The notes below the pieces were generated by a model. The model was given only the letters and a program-made list of their open reading frames with translations. It did not search any database and was not told where the DNA came from. This document shows, piece after piece, positions 46,156 through 56,679 of a stretch of DNA of 64,000 bases (its first letter is position 1; every line of letters begins with the position of its first letter). Origin of the DNA: Chelonoidis abingdonii (Eukaryota > Chordata > Testudines > Testudinidae); assembly GCF_003597395.2 (NCBI RefSeq), contig NC_133770.1, positions 26,808,869 through 26,872,868 on the forward strand, in the 5' to 3' direction. The translations under genes and the position numbers were made by a program.

Positions 46156-46731
46156 CTATCTTTCCAAAATTCTGGATTGTCTGTGCACCACTGTATTGCT
46201 TTCCGAGCAGATATCAGGGTGATTAAAGTCTCCCATGAGAACCAGGGCCTGCGATTGTAGTATTTTGCTAGTTGCCGCGAAAGCCTCATCCACCTCATCC
46301 CCCTTGATTGTTGATCTATAGCAGACTCCCACTACGACATCACCCTTGTTGCTCACACTTCTACACTTAATCCACAGACTCTCAGGTTCTTCTGCAGTTT
46401 CATACCAGAGCTCTGAGCAGTCATACTGCTCTCTTACATACAGTGCAACTCCCCCACCTTTTCTGCCCTCCTTGTCCTTCCTGAACAGTTTATATCCATC
46501 CATGACAGTACTCCAGTCATATGAGTTATCCCACCAAGTCTCTGTTATTCCAATCACATCATTATTCCTTGACTGTGCCAGGACTTCCAGTTCTCCCTGC
46601 TTGTTTCCCATGCTTCTTGCACTTGTGTATAGGCACTTAAGATAATTTGCTGATTGTCTGGCTTTCTCAGTCTGAGACAGGAGTCCTCCCCTCTTCCACT
46701 CTCCTTCTCGCGCTTCCTCCAGGTACCCCAT
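46156..46731 (-). pseudogene. CR1 APE-type endonuclease fragment
   Basis: A 191-codon minus-strand frame shows the exonuclease-endonuclease-phosphatase fold motifs: YTSARSMGNKQGELEVLAQ near the start, GITETWWD (catalytic E), GGGVALYVRE and LMGDFNHPDI (catalytic D and N). These belong to the N-terminal nuclease of CR1 ORF2, which nicks target DNA. The SDH block is lost beyond a shift near 46156. It shares the strand and element with the RT fragment at 44447-44764. Without RT in frame it cannot work. Confidence 0.92.
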
Positions 46732-47263
46732 TTCCCCACTTACTTCAGGGCTTTGGTCTCCTTTAAATGAGGTTCACCAGGGGAAGCCCTCCTCACTATG
46801 TTAGCCAGCCTGCTTGTGAATCACTAAGTTATCACGGCTCCCACTGGCCGTGGTTTGCCGTTCCAGGCCAATCAGGGCTGCGGGAAGAAGCGGCCAGCAC
46901 ATCCCTTGGCCTGCACTGATTCCCGCAGCCCCCATTGGCTCTCCAATGGGGGAGTGTGCCCAGTGGGACCTGTGATCGGCTGAGCCTGTGGATGCTCAGG
47001 TAAACAAACTTTCCAGCCAGCCAGCGGATTTCTGAGTGGCCGCTTGCCAAAGGTTGCCGATCCCTGGTATAGCCTATTGAAGAAGATGAACTAAATAAAT
47101 GAATCAAAGGACTACTAAACAAAGCCTAATGCTATTTGTAATAGGAAACTATGCATCCCTACAGCAAAATTTACTGTGAAGAACCCTTAATTTTTCAGAA
47201 TTCAGTGTAAAAATCACACAGATTTTGTGGTAAAGAGAGTTAACAGCTTCTTTGGCTTGTAAG

Positions 47264-47995
47264 CAGAGGTGAAAGTGGGCTGGTACAGGCTGGTATGGCA
47301 TACTGGTAGGAAGGGGCTGCTGGTACAGGCCCGTATGCAGCGAAAGTTAAAGCATTGCCGTGGGGTAGTGTAGCAGGGTGCTGGTGCAAAGGCACCTAAT
47401 TAGCCCCTGCTCAGCCAGCCCCAACCAAGAGAAATAAATTGGGGCTGGGGAGAAGTCTCTTGCCTAACCATTAGAACTGGCTGCACCTGCGGGCCTGAGG
47501 GTTCAAGGGCTATAAGGGCTGGCTGGCAGCCAGAAGACAGGGAAATGGCCAGGGGAAGATCAGTCTCCAGGCTGAGGGCAGACTCTGTGTAGGGGAGGAG
47601 ATTGTCAGGCCTGCAAGTTCTGTAAATAGTATATCACTGGTGATGGGAGAACCCGTGTAAATAAAGCCATGGGTGCTGCAAAAGGAGAAGCCTCTCTATG
47701 TTTATTGGGGCAGCCAGAGGGCCCCAGGAAGAGGAATGGGCAGAGGACTTTGTTACAGGTAGGCAAAAGGGGCAGCTGCCCTGGGGCCCAGTGATTTTAA
47801 AGGGGCCAGGGCTCCCAGCCACCGCCACCGCAGTAGCGGCCAGAGCCCTGAGCAGCGCAGGCTGGGCAGCATGGAAGAGCTGGCTGGGGGAGGCTGACCC
47901 TCAGCCCCACCCCTTGCATCCAAGGCCCTACCGCTTCTAGAGGCCCCAGCACTGGGCCCGAGTACTGATAAGTCTCTTTGTTACTTTCACCCCTG
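47264..47995. mobile_element. hAT miniature carrying a solo LTR
   Basis: Ends CAGAGGTGAAAGTGGGC and TTACTTTCACCCCTG are inverted. A perfect 8-bp duplication CTTGTAAG lies at 47256-47263 and 47996-48003. It is interrupted by an LTR at 47369-47757. Confidence 0.92.
47369..47757 (+). mobile_element. Solo LTR, 389 bp, perfect TSD
   Basis: Begins TGTAGCAGGGTG and ends CTTTGTTACA, with a perfect 5-bp duplication GGTAG at 47364-47368 and 47758-47762. A polyadenylation signal AATAAA is near 47660 downstream of TATAAGGG-like text near 47511. No internal region remains. Confidence 0.93.
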
Positions 47996-48003
47996 CTTGT
48001 AAG

Positions 48004-50740
48004 TCAAAGATTTTACTACTATTAGAACTTTTGCTTAAGTGGCACAAGAGCTTACAGAACTTGTGAAATTCCAGAGAAATTAGAATACCTTCAATATTTT
48101 GTCTGCATATGTTATTTGGGATTTAATGTGTGATGTACACATGACAAGGTGGCAAAAATTTGTGCTGAATATCACAGGGGCAATGTAATTTTGTATTGAA
48201 TTTACATTCATTGTTAGTTAATCTAAATTTCCAAATTCCATTTAGAATTGTTTGATTAAACTGAAGTAAATAAGGACTATACTTAAGAATCCATAGTTCC
48301 ATGCTGATTCCAAAATCACCTCCTCACACTAATATAGGAATAGGATAAAAGTTTGCCTTTGTGATAAGATCTTGAATTAATTGAACTGATTTATTGCCTC
48401 TTGAAAACTGTAACATCCCATGTTAAGTTCAATTTTTGATATTGTAAACGCTATCATCTAATCATCTTTATTTCACTTTCTATTATTTCTTGATTTTTAA
48501 AATATATTGTGGCCCCTAAAACTCATACATTTATGATAATTCTTTAACTAAGGAAAACAGATCCAAAGAACAGTGAGAAACCTAGTTAATTTCATTTGGG
48601 TTATAAAACATATATTGGTTAACTTTCTCATAACACAGATAATAGGATATTTGCAAGCTATATACTGTTGCTTAAAATTCACTTTTCTGGAACACTACAG
48701 TAGATTAATCGTAGGGTGAGAAGGATTCTATTTTGGATAAATGAAGAGGACCTGTTGCTAAGTTAATTGCTGAGCCAGCCTGTGCAAAGCGGGCACAAGC
48801 CAATAACGCTGTATTAATTTATCTGAACTGATTTCCCAATAGACTTCATGGAATTCTGTTCAGGTGTTAATTTTGATGACTGGAGTTTTAAGATGAGCTA
48901 ATGAGAAGGCTGTGATCTTCTGATCATTTGGTGATAGGAATACAGAGTAGTGGAGGTCACTGGTAACCAGCTGAACTCTGCTATCGAAATGACAGAACAA
49001 AGATAAAATCTCAGTGTTGATGTACCCACTTAACTGGATGGAAATAATGGTGTAGATGTCAAGGCATTATTTTAAATATCATGTGGGCTCTACAATCTGT
49101 GTGAGGCAGGAAGGTCAAAAGAGGCAGAAAAAAATCTCTATTCTTGGTTTTAACAGAAGATCATGTGAAAATTTTGCAGAAAAACACCGTAAGCAAAAGT
49201 AGGATACCTGGCTGGATTTGGATTCAGTCCAGTATGGTGATATCTTGTATTAACTTGACAGATGCAGTGGTCATGCTTAAAATTTATTCTGTTTACAAAG
49301 ATTATTCTGGTGTGGGATATTTCCTGTATTCGAATAGGGAATGCAACTGGAATCTGTAACTTTTTACATACGACCACTGTGGCATGTAACATCAAAAAGT
49401 TTCTGTCTTGCATTTCAACTCTGTTTGAATTCAACAAACTTAGAGCTAGATTGTTGCAGCCCTTACTCTGCCATTCAAGGGAATGGTTAGTCGTACTCAG
49501 ATTGGGTCTCCAGACACAGAGGATTCAGGAGCTACTTTTCTGACAGCAAGTGGATGGGGAGGGGTTGGGCTGAGGGGCTGTATAGGAGGAGCCATGACCA
49601 CTACTCACCAGCACAGGGAGGAGTGTAGATGATAAAACTTACTTTCTTCCCAGAAGAGGAGGAGTAACTCTGAGTCATAGTTCATCCTCTGGATGACCTG
49701 GGGAAACTAGAGCTATATGATAAGTCAGGCAGGTCATAAAGTTCCAATCTGCTCCACAGAAATTGAATCTGAGTGTCACATATTGGCTGATTCACATGTA
49801 GGAAAAATATCAGAGATGTAAACAGAGGCCCAAATTCTGCCTTCAGTTACTCTCATGCAAATCCATTATATTCACTGAGGTTGAATGGGTGTAAGCAAGG
49901 GCAGAATTTGGCCCATGGAGTTCTAGTCCCGAAAGGGAAAATAGGGGCAGAGACCAAAAGAGAGCAGCACTGGCAGCATGGATCATGGTTTAACTCACGC
50001 TCAGGCCTTCACGAGCCCTAGGTTACCACAACTGGAGTGTACATGAAAGGGAGGATGAGGCTTGAGCCTAGGCTCAAGCAAAGGCTTACTTTGCAATGTA
50101 GCCATACCCTTAGAATGCAGGCTAAAAGGAGCTTGCTTCCTCAGATCAACCTTGGACAGAGCAATTTGTGGTGACGCTGCATAAAACGTCTACTATTTAT
50201 TAAAGATATAATTAATGAGTATAATGTTTCCTTCTGCATTCTGGATGGTACCAGAGGGTAGAAGTATGATGTTCATTATTATTGTTGGAGCTGGGTCAAT
50301 AGCAGATTTTTCAGTTTGTTAGCAACCTTGAAGAGTGGAAAAATAATTTGTTTCAAGTTGGACCAACAATAAATTTGTAAAAAACAAAGTGAATCAAAAC
50401 ACTGAACAAACATTTTGTTTACCTTGAGTATCTTTAAATGTTTTTGTATCTTTTAAAATAAAATTAAAGGACATTGCTTGGTGAAAAATTGTTTCAAACC
50501 GAGAAAAAAACCCATCTAAAATATGTCAAAACAAAAGCTTTTGGTTTTTTTTTCCAGAATTTGTTTAGGATTTCCCCCGCCCAAGCAAACAATTTAGTGA
50601 AATCTACATGAATTCTCAAAATGTTTCACTGTTGCCGAATCTGGATTTTTCACTGCAGAACTATTTGTTTCACTATAGCACCTAGAAATCCCCATTATAG
50701 GCCAGGACCCCATTTTGCTAGCTACTATACAAACAGAGAA
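48004..50740. other. AT-rich DNA, no gene recognised
   Basis: Only a foldback repeat at 49826-49918 and a diverged repeat at about 50430-50680 are visible. Confidence 0.4.
49826..49918. repeat. Foldback repeat
   Basis: AGGCCCAAATTCTGCCTT and GGCAGAATTTGGCCCATG are inverted arms. It is of the same palindromic type as 22500-22589 but a different sequence. Confidence 0.65.
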
Positions 50741-50744
50741 CAAA

Positions 50745-50945
50745 AAGTATCAGAGGGGTAGCCGTGTTAGTCTGGATCTGTAAAAGCAGCAGAGAATCCT
50801 GTGGCACCTTATAGATTAACAGACTTTTTGGAGCATGAGCTTTTGTGGGTGAATACATCTGACGAAGTGGGTATTCACCCACGAAAGCTCATGCTCCAAA
50901 ACGTCTGTTAGTCTATAAGGTGCCACAGGATTCTCTGCTGATTTT
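50745..50945. mobile_element. Two PLE tails in inverted order
   Basis: Left half reads as the complement (GAATCCTGTGGCACCTTATA), right half forward (GGTGCCACAGGATTCTCTGC). Arms are about 75 bp with few differences. It resembles 22645-22835. A plus-strand hammerhead-like core is at 50855-50894. No coding part. Confidence 0.88.
50855..50894 (+). ncRNA. Hammerhead ribozyme-like core in PLE tail
   Basis: CUGACGA fits CUGANGA. Stem II is GUGGGU / ACCCAC with an AUUC loop and one extra A before it, then GAAA, GCUC and AUGC. Stem I is shortened to CAU/AUG because the 5' side is replaced at the fold-back junction. Activity is doubtful for this copy. Confidence 0.45.
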
Positions 50946-51945
50946 AGAGAACAAAAAGACACCTTAGTCTTTGAGCCTAGAACAAACCTTTCACTCTTGA
51001 GGATTCCTTTATAAAAGGGGTAACAAATGAGGTCCTTTTTCCAAATGGTAGGACAGCCGCATGCCACATTTCCAAAAATACACATCCACTGGTGACATGC
51101 AGTTCTCCCTCTTATTCACATATCAGCTTGTATAACAGGTTCACAGGCCTCACTTACGCTTCTATTTGCAATAATTTTTCCTGACTGAGAGGCCACGCAC
51201 AGTTGATGTGCAGCCTGTTGATAATGAGATGTCGTGGGGCATGGAGCCAAATGCCTTTATATGACGTATAACCAATGCTGTTAGATTAGGAGCCATACTC
51301 CTAAGTAGGATTTTTAATCTCTCACAGGTCATTTTGAATATTCAATCATCAAGTGACCAGGGGGGGAAAAAAGAGAGAGAGGAGTCCTTGTACATTTTAT
51401 TTGACTACTAATAATATAGAGGGATCAGTTGTGATAGCTGCACTTATTGGTGGCCACCAGAGGGGACAAATTCAAACAAGCAGATATAACTGACATTTGA
51501 AGGAGGTTTTTGGTATAAAGTACTCATAGTGTAGGCCCTATTAATCAAAATATGAGCTTAAATATTTTGTTGAATAGGCATAGAATGAGGCATAGGCTTA
51601 TAGTTAATCATATGCTTAAATGCTTTGCTGAATCAGAGTCTTAATAAAGTTGAAAATATCAGTTTCAGACACAAATAAAAGTAAGTTAAAGCTTTTAAAA
51701 TGAACAACACTGCTGAAACAAACAGTTTATGTTAAGCTGTTTATGTTAAAAATAAAATGAGCTACAGATGACAGATATAGTGGAGTTGGCTCAGAGGACT
51801 GTAAATTTACACACAACTAAAGATATAAATTTTAAAACTAATGAGAATCAGTGATACTTTAAGTTAAATGTTAGTGGGAAAAGCAATTCTAAATAATTAC
51901 AAGGAGCAAAATACTGCAGCATGGCTGTATAAAGAAATGGAAGTA
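50946..51945. other. AT-rich DNA, no feature
   Basis: Nothing recognised. Confidence 0.4.
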
Positions 51946-51949
51946 ACTG

Positions 51950-54590
51950 TAAAAGCTAATTTTAGCAACAAAAGGAAAGTGAAGACCAAGTAGCTAAGGA
52001 CATGACAACTAATTCTATAAACATACTGGAGGACTTAAATAAAAGAAACACTGGGGCTATTTTTAGGACAGCAAGTAGGGAATTATTTATTACTGCAGAA
52101 GAAATGGTGGAAATATTACATAGTCCCTTAACATCTCTATTTGATAAGGAGAATATTAACAATTCCTGCATAGATGATCTGTTTGTGGATACTAATAAGG
52201 GCAAGCAAAAACGAATGAGATCATTGAAACACAGCATGTTTGGAAAAATAGTAGTGTTTGGTATTACCAGGAATGCGGGATAAACATAATAAAACATGGT
52301 TCAATAACAGACCTCAAATTCAGGGTTTAAATAAGAATTAAAAAGACTCTTCTGGCTGCAATCAGCTCAAACACAGATGATCTATGGAAAACCTCAATTA
52401 AATCCTCAGTAAAGAGCAAGGTCTTAAAAGAACCTTTAATTGGCTTTTTTTTTTTAACCACAAAATCCTCCACTCACTAGGAGTGTAATTAAGCGGGGGC
52501 CATGTTAATCTCTCACTCTAGTCACAGAATGTGCCTCCCATAATATTTCAATATTAATGCAAAATGATAATAAAATCATAACCTCTTAAGTTTTGTAAAT
52601 TTGTATGCACCTTTATTAAATACTAAAACATAGCTGTAAGTATGTTTTAGCCAAAATGTTCAAACATATAAAAAACAATATATATTGTTTAGCTACTTAT
52701 GTTATAAAATGTTGATGAAAACAAAAGTTTTCTTCAAAAGATTTCTCTTTATCTCCCAAGAATAAACAAGTGTCATAAAAATTAAAACAAAATAAAATAG
52801 TTTTAATGAGTTTATATAAACACTGAGACAAACTTATTTTCCTTTATGCTACGTTAAAAGTATTGTTAATAAAATTTATGAAATAATCAAGAAAAGTTTA
52901 ATTGCTGTAACAAACACTAAATCTAAAAAAAAAACTTACATAAAAATTTGATAACTAATTCTCTTGCGAAAACTAAGTGCTCCAGTGGAAATGCGCTAAA
53001 CTCTTTTCGCATACCATGAACACTCAGTCTCCGCTATCAGAACCCTGTTTAAGCAATTAGCATTATTGATGCAAGACTGTGTAATGTAACCTTAGCAATC
53101 TCCATAGTTAATGGTCATACAATCCATGACATGTATACAGAGTATGGCTTGTCACCATAGTAGTAAGGGATTCTCCAACTCGTGAACCCTGCCCATACCC
53201 ACTACACTAGAGAAGATTGGAACTATCCCTGCTCCTTGAAGATGTCCTGACATAAAGACTGAGCCAACAAGTGGTTTAACTGCCATCTCAATACTTGGGA
53301 CAATAATATGCAATTTATGCATCCTACCTGTTGTCTTAAATCTTTCTCACTGGAATATGGCTGAATTTTGGCTACATGACAAAGTAAATGTAACAATGTG
53401 TATATTTTTCTGATAATAGATGTAGTAGCATCCTATTAGGAATGAGCTCAAGATCCAATAGCAGGGCAAGAAATGATATCAAAACCAGGAATTTGTAGAA
53501 GTTGGAAATTGAAAAGTTAGATGGGATTGTTGGCTGTATTTCAGGGTTGGTTTGGTTCAGAAATGTCTGTGCGGATCATGGCTGATGTGAAACATACTTG
53601 TACAAAAAGACATTTTGGTTGTTTTGAACATGAACAGGCAAATAAGATCTTACAGTCCATAACAGGAATTGAAGGATTACCAACAGGAGAAAAGTACACT
53701 ATTTGTGAGACACACATTATTGCTGCACTGTTGAAACTTAAGTAAGTTAAGAGTTATGTAGTGCAAATGATGAAACAGCAAAACCTCACCATGTGGGAAA
53801 AGAATTTATTTACTCTGACTATGGGAGCTACATATGAACCTCTATAACCAGTACTGTGAGACATACTGAACGAGGGGAAATCCTAGATATGATTAAGGAT
53901 AAATGACTGCTTAAATGGTATTGTCCACAGTGTGCCTCCAATTTTTATAAAGAAAGGAATCAGTGTATAAAATCCTGCAAGAAAATGCCTTTTAGCACCA
54001 TTAGGAATTTGGGATCAGTGACACCACAGCCAAATAAAGGTTCCACTACGTCATTTACAGCATTAGGATCCTATATACATCCTTTGCAGCATCTTTACTC
54101 ATACTGGAATCTGACACTGCAGAGTTTGAAAAATGGGCAGCTGTCCATTCAACAGGCTACCTGAAAAACTTCATCTACAAGCAACGCTTGGACCTACCAC
54201 AGTTACTGGTCTATCATAACAATACAGTAATGGAAGGTTTCCACACACGGCTTGCTGTTCCACTAAGGGATTTGACATAGACAGTGGCATGCCTGCCTAA
54301 ACCAACTCAATGAGATAAATGAGTTAGCTGCGACAGTCCCACGTCTAGTGAGATGAACCAAGTTGAGGTGACCAGTGGAAAGGGCAACTTATTACAGACA
54401 GAACTGCATAGTTACTAACTGAAAAGAATATATCTATGGGAGCCATACAAATAATGTCACTACTCCAAATTTTTGTTTTATACCACAAGCACACACTGTT
54501 ATGGGACAAACAGTTGTGACTCCTATGCCAGTATTTAATAAAGTGTCTATAGTTAATAGGGAACCAGACCAATAGAACAAACTATTAATG
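51950..54590 (+). pseudogene. Decayed coding-like region of unknown origin
   Basis: Plus-strand frames at 52002-52283 (93 codons; GAIFRTASRELFITAEEMVE) and 53521-53745 (74 codons; HFGCFEHEQANKILQSITGI), and further stretches between 53765 and 54575 that read as protein if stops are ignored, share an AT-rich codon usage. One piece has WYCPQC with more Cys downstream, zinc-knuckle-like. Another ends in TVVTPMPVFNK. I do not recognise the protein family. The density of readable segments on one strand suggests an old inserted element or virus-derived sequence rather than random DNA, but random open frames cannot be excluded. Frames are broken by many stops. Confidence 0.3.
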
Positions 54591-54758
54591 TACAAATCAA
54601 ACCCCTGGCTTTAAATCTAAAAACCTATTAAATCGAAAAAATACCTATGTCAGACAAATTGGCAATAGTATGAAAAAGGAAAAAAAAATCTAAATACATA
54701 CATAATGGGGACTTTGACATATTAATTTCACACACCTTGATAAAGGTAACCTTTAAGG

Positions 54759-55066
54759 CAGGGGTCAGCAACCTTTCCGAAGTGGTGTGCCAAATCTTCA
54801 TTTATTCACTCTAATTTAAGATTTCACATGCCAATAATACATTAACATTTTTAGAAGGTCTTTTTCTATAAGTCTATAATATATAATTAAATTATTGTTG
54901 TATGTAAAGTAAAAATGGATTTTAAAATGTTTAAGAAGTTTCATTTAAAATTAAATTAAAATGCAGAGCCCCCCAGACTGGTGGCCAGACCTGGGCAGTG
55001 TGAGTGCCACTGAAAATCAGCTTGCGAGCCACCTTCGGCATGCATACCATAGGTTGCCTACCCCTG
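54759..55066. mobile_element. hAT miniature, 308 bp
   Basis: Ends CAGGGGTCAGCAACC and GGTTGCCTACCCCTG. Duplication CTTTAAGG (54751-54758) and CTTCAAGG (55067-55074), 7 of 8 matching. Inverse-orientation relative of 29166-29472, with shared text such as ATTTATTCACTCTAATTTAAG. Confidence 0.9.
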
Positions 55067-55440
55067 CTTCAAGGTTTTAGTTGTGTTACAAGTAGTTAAA
55101 ACTGTTATTGTGTTAATATTGTTTTGCACTTAAAATATGTGGCAAGGAAAAGTTTTAAACAAATGCTTTATTTGTTGACCCTTATGTAAATTTTAAAAAA
55201 TTAGTGTTATTGAATATCTATCTTATAGCATCTTTTCTTGTAATTGGATGAGTGCCATTGTCACAGGCTATTAACTTATTTGTGAGTAAGGTGATGCTTT
55301 GCACGCATGGAAAAATACCAGCTTGCTAACACAGTTAACACAGTATACTGCTGTTTTGACTTAATAAGCAATGTTTTAACTGCAATAAACATATATACAA
55401 ATATAATACCTTAATGGTAAGGGCATGTGTAAGTGGCAAG

Positions 55441-55586
55441 CAGGACTGCCCAGGGGGGCAAGTGGGGCAATTTGCCCCAGGCCCCGGGCCCTGCAGGGGC
55501 CCCCCACAAGAATATAATATTCTATAGTTTTGCAACTTTTTTTATGGAAGGGGCCCCCAAAAGTGCTTTGCCCCTGGGTAGACCTG
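55441..55586. mobile_element. hAT miniature, 146 bp
   Basis: Ends CAGGACTGCCCAGG and CTGGGTAGACCTG. A perfect duplication GTGGCAAG at 55433-55440 and 55587-55594. The interior is G- and C-rich with GGGGCAATTTGCCCC palindromic text. Same family as 25236-25602. Confidence 0.88.
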
Positions 55587-56268
55587 GTGGCAAGGGTCCA
55601 AATAATGTACTCGGAACATTATGAAATGTATCAGAAAAATATGTATTTTTATCAATATAAAAAAGGAACTAATGAAATTGTAAACAACCTGACTATAAAT
55701 GATAAGCAATTATCAGAACTAGACAAAAAGCACAAGCTACCCATCATTAGTTATAAGATTGGTTCTCACAGACAGTGTTAATTAGACAGCACATAACAAA
55801 GAGTATAGTTAACTAAATTATCTAAATAAATCCAATAACTTTAGCTTTTCTGAGGTCTCTTAAATTATTAAACACATTCACACCTAACTAAAATCCTTGC
55901 TGGTAAAAAAAAAAAAAACTGGTAACAGATCCTGCTGAAATATGAGGGGTCTGGAAAACTATGAACATGATTCCAATATTTAAGAAGAGAGATTCTAGGA
56001 AAGATTTAAAATTACTGAACTGTATTAAGAAAAGTCTTTGGGGTGAAATTTAAGGATGGTTTCAAGGTATATTTGGAAAATACTTTAACGGATGTAAAGT
56101 GGTATGGATTTATTTGGAAGACGGGCAGGTAAAACGTAGCAATAGGAAATTTCAATAACTTTGTTCTGGCTGTTACACTTAACCCTGCACAACCATTTAA
56201 AAAGCAAAGTGACAATGTAAATATATATTAAAAAAGGCCCTGACTCTCTCTCTCATTGATTTTACAAG

Positions 56269-56435
56269 CATCGGAGGGGTAGCTGTGTTTTTGTGGATAT
56301 TGACTAACAATGAGGAGTCTGGTGGCGCCCTAAAGGCTAACTGATTTATTTGGGCATAAGTTTTCATGGATAAAAAATCCACTTCTTCAGATGCATGGAG
56401 TGAAAATTATAGATACAGGCATAAATATATACTGG
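56269..56435 (-). mobile_element. Penelope-like element tail
   Basis: The complement carries the tail order (GCATCTGAAGA, hairpin, GAAAACTTATGC, then GTTAGCC and AGGGCGCCACCAGAC). No coding part is attached. It is followed directly by a hAT miniature at 56444. Confidence 0.75.
56354..56394 (-). ncRNA. Hammerhead ribozyme-like core in PLE tail
   Basis: Minus strand: GCAU, CUGAAGA, an extra A, stem II GUGGAU / AUCCAU with a U loop, GAAA, ACUU, AUGC. Stem I GCAU/AUGC is intact and the catalytic boxes are intact. Compared with 4446-4485 stem II differs on both sides yet still pairs, which supports a conserved RNA fold. Confidence 0.55.
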
Positions 56436-56443
56436 CTCATGAA

Positions 56444-56671
56444 CATGGGTGGCTCTAACTTTTTTTCCACCCCAAGCATGGCAGGCAGGTGTCCCACGGC
56501 TTCGGCATCTCTGCTGCCGAATTGCCACTGAATCCAAGGGAACGGTGGACCTCCTGCAGGCAAGCCACGAAGGCTGCCTTACTGCCACCCTTTCAGGGAC
56601 CGGCAGGCCGCCCCCCGCAGCTTGCTGCCCCAGGCGCGCTCTTGGAGCGCTGGTGCCTGGAGCCGCCACTG
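56444..56671. mobile_element. hAT miniature, 228 bp
   Basis: Starts CATGGGTGGCTCTAAC and ends TGGAGCCGCCACTG; a perfect duplication CTCATGAA lies at 56436-56443 and 56672-56679. GC-rich interior, no transposase. Confidence 0.92.
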
Positions 56672-56679
56672 CTCATGAA

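Larger units (their letters stand above)
42994..46828 (-). mobile_element. CR1 LINE, nearly full-length coding region, broken
   Basis: Minus-strand order: endonuclease frame at 46731-46156, degraded linker, RT fragment at 44764-44447, C-terminal piece at 43300-43073, then the 3' end with CATAGAATATCAGGGTTGG on the plus strand. It is interrupted by a solo LTR at 43304-44198. Many stops and shifts make it inactive. The length (about 2.9 kb without the LTR) and the good EN match suggest 5' loss of only the leader and the first ORF. Confidence 0.9.
42907..47066. mobile_element. hAT miniature split by a CR1 insertion
   Basis: Ends CAGGGACTGGCAACCTTTGG and, inverted, CAGGGATCGGCAACCTTTGG give a terminal repeat of about 29 bp. 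A perfect 8-bp duplication GTATAGCC lies at 42899-42906 and 47067-47074. Only about 0.33 kb belongs to the miniature itself (42907-42993 and 46829-47066); the rest is the inserted CR1 and its LTR. Confidence 0.93.
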
